Source: Methylobacterium sp. FF17
GTDB taxonomy: Bacteria > Pseudomonadota > Alphaproteobacteria > Rhizobiales > Beijerinckiaceae
Assembly (NCBI RefSeq): GCF_025813715.1
Contig: NZ_CP107536.1
Location: 1 to 34,110, forward strand
Length of the DNA stretch: 34,110 bases
Direction: 5' to 3'
Shown in pieces: positions 1-8,680 of the stretch. The position numbers and the translations under genes are program-made. How positions within the stretch are numbered: the first letter of the stretch is position 1; the number at the start of each line of letters is the position of its first letter. The notes below the pieces were generated by a model that did no database searches, was not told the DNA's origin, and saw only the letters and a list, made by a program, of their open reading frames with translations.

Positions 1-342
1 GAGATGGCGCGCTTCATGGAGATCCTAGGTGATCCCTCGACCCCTCCCGATATCCGGGGGCGGACGATCGACAAGATGCTGACCATAGCGCAGCGCCAGA
101 GAGAGACCGCAAATTCTCGCCTCAACGAGCTTCGTGAGGGCACCTACTACAAGCCGCGCGAGCAATCCGGCGGCGGTGCCTCGGATGCGCCCCGTTCCGC
201 ACCTTCACGCTCGGCCCCCGCGTCGGCGGGCTCGGCTCCTGCCGCAGCGGTCAACATGCTCCGTCAGGACCCCAGCCTTAAGGCGCAGTTCGACGCGAAA
301 TATGGGGCCGGTGCCGCTGACGCCGCGCTCGGGAGACGCTGA
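1..342 (+). CDS. C-terminal fragment of cell-wall hydrolase/ejection protein
   Basis: The frame is open from base 1, beginning with a Glu codon before the first ATG at 4, and no ribosome binding site precedes that ATG. The 113 residues look like the end of a phage virion protein: a basic helical stretch with a GTYYKPRE motif, an Ala/Pro/Ser linker, then a closing SLKAQFDAKYGAG segment seen at the C-termini of many phage ejection and lysozyme-like proteins. The frame continues exactly from the gene that leaves the right edge (32047 onward), and joining them gives one protein of 801 residues. The stop overlaps the next start by one base (TGATG), so the two are translationally coupled. An independent 112-residue protein from the ATG at 4 is possible but less likely. 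Confidence 0.8.
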   Translation, partial: EMARFMEILGDPSTPPDIRGRTIDKMLTIAQRQRETANSRLNELREGTYYKPREQSGGGASDAPRSAPSRSAPASAGSAPAAAVNMLRQDPSLKAQFDAKYGAGAADAALGRR

Positions 343-3300
343 TGGCAAGCGGCAACGTCTTTGACCAGTTCGACCAGGCGCCTGTCTCGCCTCCCCGGGG
401 CGGCAACGTGTTCGACCAGTTCGACGCGCCGGCCCCGACCGCTGCCAGTTTCTCGGATCGCTACGGCGATGGTCCGATGGCGAGCAAGACGGACATCTCC
501 TCGGGCCTAGGCGAAGGCGTGCGCCGGGTCGCGGACGAGATGCTGGTGGGCAAGCCCGACGCCGACAACATCGCGGCGGCCGGCACCCTGCGGGCGATCA
601 ATACGGCCGGGCTCAACGTGCCTCGGGCTCTCGGCTCCGCGCTCCAAAGCCTTCCCGGCATTGGCAACGGTCAGGGGTACAGCCAGAACTACGAGGCGGC
701 CAAGGAACGGGAGGAGGCTTATGCTCGGCAGGCGCCCTACGCGGCGGGCCTTGGAACGGCGACCGGCATTGTCGGTGGTGCTGTGGCCTTGCCTTCGTTC
801 CAAGCGGCGAAGGGTGCGAACCTTGTCGGCCGGGCTACGGCGAACGCACTGACCGGCGCGGGATATGGCGCCCTCACTGAGTTGGTCGATAACCAGGACT
901 TGATGAAGGCCGCAGCGGGAGGGGCGATCGGTGGAGTGGCTGGCGGCCTTCTCACGCCGGTTGCTGAGAAAGCGGCGTCGCTGGTCGGGCGCGGGGTCTC
1001 GGCCATCGCGGGGTCGCCCTACTTCGCCAAGGGTGCGCAGGTTCAGAACGCGGCCGGTGAACTGACCTCGACAGCCAAGGCCGTCCTGAAACAGGCGGGC
1101 ATCGCGCCCGACGATCTCACGCCCGAGCTACAGACCCAGATCGTGGCGGCCTTCTCTCGGAAGGGGGAAAGCCCCGCCGTCGCCCGCGAGGCGTTGAATG
1201 CGGAGTTCGGCATTCCCTTGAGCCGAGGGCAGGCGACCGGCGACGCGCAGGCGTTGGCCTTGGAGCAAGCCGCCCTTGTGGGGGATCGGGGCAGCAAGGC
1301 TGAGGGTGCCGGGCGCTCCTTCCTTGACCGGCAGCAGTCGGCCATCGCGTCGAGCAGCCGGGACATCTCGGATCGGCTCGGGCGCGGCCTTCAAGTCGAG
1401 AACCCGACCCAGGCGGCCGAAGCGGTCGCGGATCAGGCCCGCGCGTTCTATGGCCGCTCTGTCACGGAAGCGGACAGGCTGCAGGCGCAGGCTGATGAGG
1501 CTCTGGCGGCGGTACGGGGGCCGGCTCCCCTCGATCAGGTAGACGCCGCTCGTGTGGTGGCTGGCGGCCTGCGGGAAAAGGCAGGGGAGGCCAAGGCGGC
1601 TTATCGCGGCGCCTATCAGGAATTGGCGGATCTTCCGGGCGAGTTTCACCCCCAGGCATTCGACGGCATGGGCCAGCGTGTCGCTACTCGGCTCGGAGAT
1701 GATGTTCCGATTGACCCCTATGTGACGCCGATGGCGAGCCGGGCATTGGCCGATCTCGACGGCATGACCGCCCGCCTAAATCTGCCCGAGGGAAGGGGGC
1801 CGACAGCGGATCAGATTGAGAACCAGCGCAAGCGCTTCTCCCTGTATCTCGCCAACACCGCACAGAACCCGACAGACCGGCGAGCGGTAGGCCGCATCCG
1901 AGACCTTTTCACCGAGGAAACGCAGGGCTTGGCCGAGATTGGCCGTTTTGGGCCGCGTAGCGAGCCCGTGGGCGGCGTCGGCGGGATTGTCGATGACTTC
2001 CCGGGCATTCCGGGCGGCGGGCTTCCTGGGGCCTCTGAGGCGATCCCTGCGGGTGCGCGGGCAGCACGGGGGCGACAGGGTGAGCCCGAAAGCCTGCTTC
2101 GGTTCCTTGAGCGCGAGGGTCTGCCCTACGACGCCGAGACGAGGGCGCTTGATCTGCATCGTCGTCCTGCAGCGGGGTACGGCACCCTCGCGCGACGCGA
2201 TGCTCCGACATGGGATCAACTCCGCACGAAGCTCACGGAAGCCGGGTTTGATACCTACGACGAGGCCGGCGCCGCGTCGGCTGCGAGCGTAAAGGACCGC
2301 GTTCTCAACGCGATCCAGGATGATCTGGTCAACGGCCGGAAAACCTACCGCATCGGCGAGGAAGGCCAAGCCGCCGGGTCAAGTCGTGCTCTTGATCGGG
2401 TGGTGGCCGAGAACGCGGACAACGCCGCGATGATCGACCGGCAGGCCCGGCGCATCACCATCGACATGGAAGGGTATGGGGTCCGGCCTCAGGATCTCGA
2501 TAGGGCGGCACTGAACGACGCGGCCGAGATGATGGTACGTGGCGAGGCCGATGACGCGGCAACGGCCTATGACCGGGCTGTGGCGCGGCGTGGTGCGGAT
2601 GCTGGCGAGGCTGTTGTGGCTCCTCCCGCTCCCGGGGATGACGTGCCATTCCCCGAGTTGGGGGATGGGTTCACGCCTGCCCCGGCCGGATCTGCGCTCC
2701 CGAGCGCGTCGCCCGAGGGCGCGGCCTACGCGGAAACAGCGGGCAAGGCGCGCCAGCTATTCTCGGAGTATCGCAAGACGTTCGCCCCTCAGGGGGCCGG
2801 CGATGATGTCGGCCGGGCCATGCGCGATGTCATCGAGCGGGAGCGCGAGCCAGTCGAGACGGCACGGGCGCTCTACGGCTCCAACAGCGGCCTGAGTGCC
2901 CGGGTCGCCGATCGGGTCAAGTCGATCGTGGGGGAGGGGTCCGAAGCGTGGGCCGCGCACCAGCAGGGGTTTCTATCCAGCATCGTCAACGGCCGGGACA
3001 TGAGCCCGGCGGCGGTCTCTGCACGCATCCAGGACGCTCTCTCGGGGCAGAAGCGGGATCTCGCTTATCGCGTCCTCACGGACGATCAGGTGAAGGGCCT
3101 GCGGCAGTTCCAGACGGCTGCGCAGGCGGCGAAGGCAGCGCGCCAGGATGTGCCGGATTGGATCGCGACGCTCGGGCGCTCGGACTTCGATCCGAACCGG
3201 ATCACGGGCGACCTGTTCGGATCTGGTGTCCCCGGTTCTCGGGTCGGCTCGGCCTCCTACGCCTCGGCGCTCAAGCGGTTCGTGGGCGAGGATAGCGAGG

Positions 3301-3794
3301 CGTGGTCCGGCATGCGGCAAGCGGCCTGGCGGCGCCTGGTGGAGACACCGGACGGTTCCGCGCAGCTTGCTCCGCGCGTCATGGCGCAGCGCATTCAGGA
3401 GTTCACGGCGGGCAAGGGCTCGGGCCTCGCCAAGCAGATGTTCAGCGCCGAGGAGTTGGCCGAAATCCGGCGGTTCGGTACGGCGGTGCAGAACACGGTG
3501 GGTCTCGATGGCAAGGCACGGCCGAATGGTGGTGGCGTGGCCAGCAAGATCATGGGCAAGGCGCTCGATGGCATCGCGGCGGCGCTCGGGTTCTCGGCCG
3601 GTGGCGTCGCGGGAGCAAGTGCAGCTTATACGGGCCGGTTCGGCAGCCAGCTCTTACTGAGCGGCTACCAAGGGCGGGCGGCAAGGCAGTCCTTTGAGGG
3701 CGGGGCGCCTCGCCTTCCGCGCCCGGCCAGCCCGGTCCTCGACCTCCGACAGATCGGCGTCGGTTCGGGCCTGAGCGCGGAGTATGGGCTTTGA
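342..3794 (+). CDS. Large phage ejection / internal virion-type protein
   Basis: This is an 1150-residue protein. The N-terminus carries two NVFDQFD motifs (residues about 5-11 and 22-28) separated by a Pro/Gly linker, a feature common at the start of phage ejection and virion-associated proteins. Residues about 130-205 are Ala/Gly-rich and hydrophobic, as is a second stretch near 1070-1105; both could enter a membrane. The rest is long, helical and Ala/Arg/Glu-rich with no enzyme motif that I recognise. Size and position directly after the hydrolase gene resemble the internal virion or DNA-transfer proteins of podoviruses, which leave the capsid to form a channel across the cell envelope. 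GGGAG about seven bases before the ATG supports the start. The exact role is inferred from architecture. Confidence 0.75.
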   Translation: MASGNVFDQFDQAPVSPPRGGNVFDQFDAPAPTAASFSDRYGDGPMASKTDISSGLGEGVRRVADEMLVGKPDADNIAAAGTLRAINTAGLNVPRALGSALQSLPGIGNGQGYSQNYEAAKEREEAYARQAPYAAGLGTATGIVGGAVALPSFQAAKGANLVGRATANALTGAGYGALTELVDNQDLMKAAAGGAIGGVAGGLLTPVAEKAASLVGRGVSAIAGSPYFAKGAQVQNAAGELTSTAKAVLKQAGIAPDDLTPELQTQIVAAFSRKGESPAVAREALNAEFGIPLSRGQATGDAQALALEQAALVGDRGSKAEGAGRSFLDRQQSAIASSSRDISDRLGRGLQVENPTQAAEAVADQARAFYGRSVTEADRLQAQADEALAAVRGPAPLDQVDAARVVAGGLREKAGEAKAAYRGAYQELADLPGEFHPQAFDGMGQRVATRLGDDVPIDPYVTPMASRALADLDGMTARLNLPEGRGPTADQIENQRKRFSLYLANTAQNPTDRRAVGRIRDLFTEETQGLAEIGRFGPRSEPVGGVGGIVDDFPGIPGGGLPGASEAIPAGARAARGRQGEPESLLRFLEREGLPYDAETRALDLHRRPAAGYGTLARRDAPTWDQLRTKLTEAGFDTYDEAGAASAASVKDRVLNAIQDDLVNGRKTYRIGEEGQAAGSSRALDRVVAENADNAAMIDRQARRITIDMEGYGVRPQDLDRAALNDAAEMMVRGEADDAATAYDRAVARRGADAGEAVVAPPAPGDDVPFPELGDGFTPAPAGSALPSASPEGAAYAETAGKARQLFSEYRKTFAPQGAGDDVGRAMRDVIEREREPVETARALYGSNSGLSARVADRVKSIVGEGSEAWAAHQQGFLSSIVNGRDMSPAAVSARIQDALSGQKRDLAYRVLTDDQVKGLRQFQTAAQAAKAARQDVPDWIATLGRSDFDPNRITGDLFGSGVPGSRVGSASYASALKRFVGEDSEAWSGMRQAAWRRLVETPDGSAQLAPRVMAQRIQEFTAGKGSGLAKQMFSAEELAEIRRFGTAVQNTVGLDGKARPNGGGVASKIMGKALDGIAAALGFSAGGVAGASAAYTGRFGSQLLLSGYQGRAARQSFEGGAPRLPRPASPVLDLRQIGVGSGLSAEYGL

Positions 3795-3811
3795 TGGCCC
3801 CGCGCCGTGAT

Positions 3812-3824
3812 GTAACAATGTTAC
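3812..3824. promoter_or_regulatory. Small inverted repeat GTAAC-AAT-GTTAC
   Basis: A perfect 5-bp inverted repeat with a 3-bp centre lies 18 bp after the ejection gene and 78 bp before the start of the secreted-protein gene, in an otherwise featureless gap containing the AT-rich stretch AAATATAT. It has no U-run, so a terminator is unlikely. An operator or promoter element for the next gene is possible. The arms are short enough to occur by chance. Confidence 0.25.
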
Positions 3825-3901
3825 GGGCAAATATATCCGCGCCCGTGGCTAGCAAAGCTTGGCGTTCGGCATCACCTTTTCTTCGTCGTGGAGGAATGGT
3901 G

Positions 3902-4357
3902 ATGCGCGCGGTTCTGTTTGCTCTGGTCGGGCTCTCTGTTGGTACTTCGGCAGCCTATGCCAAGCCGTGCCGCTTGGACGGAATGGAACTCGCTGCGCAG
4001 TCGCGTGCCGAGAAATTCGATCCCGCTTTAGTTGACGCCCGGTTCAAGGTGATCGCGCAGTCCAGCGCTTTCCACACGGCGTTCAATCCCGGCAAGGGTC
4101 GGGAAGCCACTTGGGGCAAAATTACTGTTCGGCTGAAGGGTCAGGGCGGAAGCTTCGTTGTGCAGCAGGACTATGACCCGAACTCGATGCCTTGGGTGTC
4201 GGGCGAGTCGTGGTTTGTGGGGGACGCCAAGGCTGCGCCTATCTCGGCCTCACGAAATCGAACGAAAGAAAAAGCGCTTTTCACGAGCGACGGCGCTTTC
4301 GACATTTATAGCGGCCCACTTTCTGGGCTTACGCTCACACCCATAAACTGTCGGTGA
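3902..4357 (+). CDS. Small secreted protein with signal peptide
   Basis: The frame could open as early as 3791, but GGAGG at 3890-3894 sits seven bases before the ATG at 3902, and the protein from there begins with a classic signal peptide (MRAVLFALVGLSVGTSAAYA, likely cut after AYA, residue 20). The mature part is about 131 residues with a cysteine near each end (KPCRL and PINC), which could form a disulfide in the periplasm. I recognise no family. It sits between the ejection protein and the DUF4214 protein, so it may modify the envelope during infection or lysogeny, or be carried cargo. Function unknown. Confidence 0.75.
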   Translation: MRAVLFALVGLSVGTSAAYAKPCRLDGMELAAQSRAEKFDPALVDARFKVIAQSSAFHTAFNPGKGREATWGKITVRLKGQGGSFVVQQDYDPNSMPWVSGESWFVGDAKAAPISASRNRTKEKALFTSDGAFDIYSGPLSGLTLTPINCR

Positions 4358-4400
4358 TCGGCGTCTAATCGGCGTCGGCCCAAAATAGGGCTAGAGATAC

Positions 4401-7139
4401 ATGGCGAGCATCAAATTTACGCCCCAGGACTACACATCGACCTTGGCGATGCTCAACCATGAAGGTGCGAACGGCATCATCGCGCTTCTGAAGGCTGGTC
4501 GGAGCGATGACGCGATGGGCTACGTGTCGGGGTTGATCGACACATGGAACAACCGAGCGGCGGCGCGCGGGATCGCTCCTTGGGAGATGATGAACCGCCC
4601 AAACCAGATCTCGTTCTGGGAGCCGGACAAAATTCAGAGCAAAGCCAATGCTCTAGATCCTCGCATCAAAGACCTCGCAGATGCATACCTGTCTGCCCGT
4701 GCTGATGGAGCGCCGGCAGCCAACCCCTCCGCAAGTTTCTACCTCAATAAGGATTTGGTGGAGGCAACGCCGTCCTACGGCTCAAAATGGAAAAACTGGT
4801 ACAACCCCGGCACCGTCGTAAGCGCCTATGGCGACAAGCGCGGAGGAGGGCGCGCAAGCCTTGAAACGCAGTTCGTTCAGAACGACGACGAGTACAAAGT
4901 CCCTGAATATTCCTTCTCCTTTGATCCTTCGCTTAAGTTGTCCCCAAAATCGGACGCACAATCCGTCTACAACAGCTTTGCTAAGGTGCCTGTTGGCATG
5001 GGCTATGATCCTGCCCGCGCCCTGAACACGGGCTCTACTGGCCTAAATGACCTTGATGTCTCTCAAGGGGTCGCGCCCGGTCTGATCGGGGATAGCGGGA
5101 GGAACGTCGAAACCGGCAATCCCTACGGGTTCACGGATACCAACGTCTCGGGTGATGTTGGCTCCGGGGGCAACAACCTCGGAAGCGCGACGCCGATTGG
5201 CCCGGCGCCTGGTGGAACCGACTTTTCTGGCGCGAATGTCTCCGCAGGAGTGGGCGACGGCGGGCTTAACCCGGCCTTGGCACCCTATCAGCCCGCGCCT
5301 GGTGCGACGGACTTCTCGGGCTCCAATGTTTCGGCTGGGGTCGCCAACGGCGTTCTGAACCCCGTCCTGCAAGGGCTGACATCACAGCCCGCACAGACGC
5401 TCCCGCCTCAGGCGGCGCCGACGATCCCGCCGGGGTCTCCCGAGCAGCAGATTGCGGCGGTGTACCAGCAGGTACTTGGCCGCGATGGTGGGCCGGGCGA
5501 AGTCGGCTATTGGGCCCAGCTTCTCCGCAACGGGCAGAACGATATCGGCTCCATCGTCTCGCAGTTCCAGGGCAGCCCTGAGGGGCAGGCGCGCCTAATC
5601 GGACCTCAGACGGCGCAGACCATTGGCGCTCCGCAGGCGGTCCAGGCCACCTCGCCGACGCCCCAGGCGCAGTCCATTGGCTCCTACTACGGGCTCAATC
5701 CAACCGGCACACCTCAGCAGCAGGCCACGAACGTCTACCAGAGTGTCTTGGGCCGGACGCCCTCTGCCGACGAGGCCGGCTATTGGGCCGAAATGCTCCG
5801 CACAGGGCAGACGGATTTCAACAAGCTCGTCACCACCTTTCAGAACAGCCCCGAGGGGCGGCAGCGCCTTGCCAGCATGCCGAGCCAGGATGCCGCGACC
5901 ATCTCGGCTCCGCAGGGCATTTCGGTCATAGGCTCGTCTCAGCAGGCACAGACGATCGGCGCGCCTGCGGCATCCCCCACGATCCCGGCCGGAACGCCAG
6001 AGCAGCAGGTGGCTGCTGTCTACCAGCAGGTTTTGGGGCGGGACGGTGGCCCCGGCGAGATTGGCTATTGGGCATCGCTGCTCCGCAACGGTCAAAACGA
6101 TCTCAACTCGATCGTCGCCAAGTTCCAATCCAGCCCTGAGGGCCAAGCGCGTGGTCCGGCCGGACTTTCTCCGCTGGTCTCGGCTCAGTCTGCCCCAACG
6201 ATCCAGGCCCCGGCAGCCTCGCAAGGGCTGTCGATCATGGCGAGCCCCACGATCCCGCCGGGCTCCACGGCGCAGACCATCAATGACATCTACCAGGCCG
6301 AGTTGGGCCGCCCTGCCGAACAGGCCGCAATCGATTACGGTGCCGCATTGCTGAGCGGCGGGAAGGTCACGGCGGCGGATTTTGCGGCCCAGGTCCGCAA
6401 CAGCCCAGAGGCACAGGCCCGCCGCAACGCCTTCCCGAGCCAAGACGCCGCCACCATCCCGGCCCCGGGCGCGAGCCCGACTGTCGAGAACCTGGGGCTG
6501 GCTCCGACCATCGGCGCGCCATCCACCTCGCCGACGATTGGTCCGAACTTCGCGCCCACCATCAACCCCGTGCTGTCACCTACCATTCCGGCACCGAACG
6601 CCGTGAACGCTTATCAGGGGATCTCGCCTTATGGCTTCAGCGGCGCGAATGTCTCGGGGGCACTCGGGGCCGGGCCGCAGACCTTCGGAGATTACTACGG
6701 CACAGGCACTCAGAACCTCGGACTAGATCTCCCGGCGGCAAGCTCGAACCCGATCGGCGACTTCTCCTTCAGCGGGGCCAATGTTGGCGGCTTTGACGTG
6801 AACGCGGCTCCGCAGACCGGGGGCAGCGGCGGCCTCGTGGCTGGCTTTGGCTTCGACCCCCAAGCTTCGGAAAAGGCCTTCCTGAACGGGCAGGCCATGC
6901 AGATCATCCAGCAGGACATGGCCGGCAAGGGCATCGGAAACGGTCAGAACGCCCTCATCGCTTCGGGTTCGATCACGAACGATGCGCAACAGAACGATTT
7001 CGTTTCGCGGCAGAACTCCAACTCGCTGCAGGCCTTCCTGCAGAATGCTGGACGCCCGACCGCTGCGGCGCCGACCGTGAGCGCTCCTCGCGTCGCCCAA
7101 GGTGCGTTCGCCCCAGCCCCGTTCTTCGGGCGCTGGTGA
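4401..7139 (+). CDS. DUF4214-repeat virion-type protein with degenerate hydrolase-like N-terminus
   Basis: A 912-residue modular protein. Residues about 1-150 follow the order of SleB/CwlJ-type cell-wall hydrolases: an early HEG, then NRPNQISFWEP, then an ASFYL..P.W-like stretch and a YGDKRGGG segment. It looks divergent and may be inactive. Residues about 170-330 and the C-terminal third carry five copies of an FSGANVSxxxG-like motif. Four DUF4214 units (about 348-396, 437-490, 533-583, 623-675) share the VYQxVLGRxxxxxEVGYW and SPEGQAR signatures; units one and three are nearly identical and the fourth has lost the Trp. The linkers repeat PTIPAP/QTIGAP-type pieces about a dozen times. It is the last gene of the plus-strand virion block. 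A tail-associated adhesin or entry protein is plausible but unproven. Confidence 0.75.
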   Translation: MASIKFTPQDYTSTLAMLNHEGANGIIALLKAGRSDDAMGYVSGLIDTWNNRAAARGIAPWEMMNRPNQISFWEPDKIQSKANALDPRIKDLADAYLSARADGAPAANPSASFYLNKDLVEATPSYGSKWKNWYNPGTVVSAYGDKRGGGRASLETQFVQNDDEYKVPEYSFSFDPSLKLSPKSDAQSVYNSFAKVPVGMGYDPARALNTGSTGLNDLDVSQGVAPGLIGDSGRNVETGNPYGFTDTNVSGDVGSGGNNLGSATPIGPAPGGTDFSGANVSAGVGDGGLNPALAPYQPAPGATDFSGSNVSAGVANGVLNPVLQGLTSQPAQTLPPQAAPTIPPGSPEQQIAAVYQQVLGRDGGPGEVGYWAQLLRNGQNDIGSIVSQFQGSPEGQARLIGPQTAQTIGAPQAVQATSPTPQAQSIGSYYGLNPTGTPQQQATNVYQSVLGRTPSADEAGYWAEMLRTGQTDFNKLVTTFQNSPEGRQRLASMPSQDAATISAPQGISVIGSSQQAQTIGAPAASPTIPAGTPEQQVAAVYQQVLGRDGGPGEIGYWASLLRNGQNDLNSIVAKFQSSPEGQARGPAGLSPLVSAQSAPTIQAPAASQGLSIMASPTIPPGSTAQTINDIYQAELGRPAEQAAIDYGAALLSGGKVTAADFAAQVRNSPEAQARRNAFPSQDAATIPAPGASPTVENLGLAPTIGAPSTSPTIGPNFAPTINPVLSPTIPAPNAVNAYQGISPYGFSGANVSGALGAGPQTFGDYYGTGTQNLGLDLPAASSNPIGDFSFSGANVGGFDVNAAPQTGGSGGLVAGFGFDPQASEKAFLNGQAMQIIQQDMAGKGIGNGQNALIASGSITNDAQQNDFVSRQNSNSLQAFLQNAGRPTAAAPTVSAPRVAQGAFAPAPFFGRW

Positions 7140-7141
7140 GA

Positions 7142-7510
7142 CTATATGGCGAGGGTCACAACAACGAAGATCAGGAGCGCGCAAATCCCAAGCATGGGGG
7201 CGCGCTCCTTCCACGTCTGACTGCGGGCGGCGGTGACTTCCTGGAGGATTAAATAAACGATCGCCCCGCCCATTATCTGCGCAGCTAGAGCAGCCCCAAA
7301 AATGTCCCATCCAGTAAGTAGTGGGCGCGTTCTTGACCAATAGAGGAACGCCAGGAGCGGGACGCCGTAGAGCGTAGAGCCTACGATCATATACCAAGGG
7401 ACTACTCCCGTCCGCCTCTCTACCTGTCCCGCCTTCCATGCACCCGCGAACAGGAAGACGTTCAGGATGGTTGCGGCGGTGATAGGTATGAGCAGCGCCC
7501 CTAGTGTCAC
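7142..7510 (-). CDS. Four-helix small membrane protein
   Basis: A 122-residue protein from a GTG start with AGG/GAGG purines just upstream. Four hydrophobic helices are visible at about residues 2-25, 40-60, 68-90 and 104-121, joined by short charged loops. It stops two bases after the DUF4214 gene on the opposite strand, so the two genes converge tail to tail. Size and position beside virion genes would fit a holin or a superinfection-exclusion membrane protein, but the opposite orientation to the late genes argues against simple co-expression with lysis. I recognise no specific family. Confidence 0.65.
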   Translation of the reverse strand: MTLGALLIPITAATILNVFLFAGAWKAGQVERRTGVVPWYMIVGSTLYGVPLLAFLYWSRTRPLLTGWDIFGAALAAQIMGGAIVYLILQEVTAARSQTWKERAPMLGICALLIFVVVTLAI

Positions 7511-7609
7511 CCTGTCCTCGTCTGCGGTCTGTTGCTCCTCAAGGTGGCGTGCGAAAGCGTCCGGCGCAATCCGGGACGATCGTGCGAGACGCGAGGGTGT
7601 AAGTTGAGA

Positions 7610-8377
7610 TTACCCCCTTGCGGCCTCCCTACGCTCTTTCGGCAGCCTCCTGGTCGTTCGTATTCCGCGACCGGTCTGGGGAGCCCTCCTAGAGGCTTCT
7701 TGTAGATCACTGGTACTTGTGCCCGTTCGCGGCTGAACCCCACCCCTGGCGCCTCGTAGATCGATCCATGCGAGCCACGCCTTGCCGATGATACGAATGA
7801 TGTTCGTGTCGTTGCGGTAGCGGGACAGGCGGCGTTCCTGAACCGTGAGGAGGCCGAGTGCCCTGGCCTGCCGGATCGCGCGCTTGACGGTCGATGTGCT
7901 GACCCCGGCCACGTCCCCGATCTCGTGGAGAGACTTGTCGCAGAGCTGGCGCTTGGCGACTTCGAACGCGATCACGGCGAGCGCCGCTTGCTCGCCCGGT
8001 GTGAACTTCGCGGCGATGGCTGGCGGCATCCGGCCGGCGGCGGCCCATCGACGGGATCGCTCGCGAGCCTCGGCGCGCTTGGGGCAAGGGATCACCGTCA
8101 TGGTGATGCCTTTTGCGCTCGCCAGATCGGGCGTGCTCAAAACCTGATTGGGGGTCAGGTTTGCTGCGTGCGGATCAAATCGGCCACGCTGGCCGATATC
8201 CGCCACAGTGGCGGATTTGCCGGGTCCCCGCCGAGCCTCGATCACAGACACTAGGCTCTCTGCCTCGTCGTCCGTCACCTGCCCTGCCCCATGGGCGACC
8301 CATAGCGCACGCGCCACGTCATCGAGCGCATCCCGCGCGCACGTCCTGATGGCCTGCGCCATCTCCTCAACACGCAT
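7610..8377 (-). CDS. Winged-helix/HTH DNA-binding protein, replication- or regulator-like
   Basis: The frame extends upstream to a TTG, but the ATG at 8377 has a GAGG just before it and is preferred, giving 255 residues. A helix-turn-helix is clear around LHEIGDVAGVSTSTVKRAIR (residues about 155-175), followed by LGLLTVQERRLSRYRNDTN, which reads as the wing of a winged helix. The C-terminal 50 residues are Arg/Thr-rich and look disordered. The middle segment FTPGEQAALAVIAFEVAKR before the HTH is of a style seen in plasmid and phage replication or regulatory proteins. It may bind the inverted repeats just upstream of its own start (8430-8547). The exact role is unknown. Confidence 0.75.
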   Translation of the reverse strand: MRVEEMAQAIRTCARDALDDVARALWVAHGAGQVTDDEAESLVSVIEARRGPGKSATVADIGQRGRFDPHAANLTPNQVLSTPDLASAKGITMTVIPCPKRAEARERSRRWAAAGRMPPAIAAKFTPGEQAALAVIAFEVAKRQLCDKSLHEIGDVAGVSTSTVKRAIRQARALGLLTVQERRLSRYRNDTNIIRIIGKAWLAWIDLRGARGGVQPRTGTSTSDLQEASRRAPQTGRGIRTTRRLPKERREAARG

Positions 8378-8475
8378 CGTCCTCGGTCCCTCACGGGCCG
8401 CAGGCAGGCACAAGACACGACTTCTCGACGCGGGAATTGGCGTTCCCGCTTGACGCCCAAGGGCATCATGTGGCT

Positions 8476-8502
8476 TGTGAGGAGTTGCAGTGGGTCCTCA
8501 CA
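8476..8502. promoter_or_regulatory. Perfect 8-bp inverted repeat upstream of HTH gene
   Basis: TGTGAGGA and TCCTCACA form a perfect 8-bp inverted repeat around an 11-base centre, about 100 bp before the start of the minus-strand HTH gene. A second hairpin, GCGGGAA/TTCCCGC at 8430-8449, lies between it and the gene. The 303-bp gap 8378-8680 holds no credible gene. Neither repeat has a U-run, so an operator is the more natural reading than a terminator. Confidence 0.4.
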
Positions 8503-8517
8503 GACCTTTCGAATTCG

Positions 8518-8547
8518 CGGCCCTCCAGATTGGCGTCTGGGGGGCCG
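8518..8547 (+). terminator. Strong 12-bp hairpin, terminator-like or structured leader
   Basis: Arms 8518-8529 and 8536-8547 pair over 12 bp with a six-base loop. The only non-Watson-Crick position is a T opposite G, which wobbles in a plus-strand RNA but becomes an A-C mismatch in a minus-strand RNA, so the structure fits plus-strand transcripts better. It is followed by TGGTCGTTT, a weak U-tract. No plus-strand gene lies nearby, so it could end antisense transcription or act as a DNA structure; direction and function are uncertain. Confidence 0.35.
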
Positions 8548-8680
8548 TGGTCGTTTCAGGGTCTATCTCGCGGCGATCTCTCCTGATCCTCGGCTCACGA
8601 CTCGCACGGATGCGGATCGACCGAATGGGCCATGTCGAACGGCTGGCATGGTTAAGTCAACGGCAAGGGTCGCCGGGCGC

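Noticed and set aside
1128..1649. Long minus-strand frames within the 1150-residue ejection gene
   Set aside because: High-GC antisense shadows of a well-supported gene, with no ribosome binding site and Arg/Pro-rich low-information sequence.
5440..6430. Tandem repeats as a possible CRISPR array
   Set aside because: The repeats are 150-bp coding units of DUF4214 domains in an unbroken frame, with no short identical direct repeats and unique spacers.
8378..8413. Longer version of the winged-helix gene starting at a TTG at 8413
   Set aside because: The ATG at 8377 has a purine-rich ribosome binding site and the added residues look unlike a protein start.
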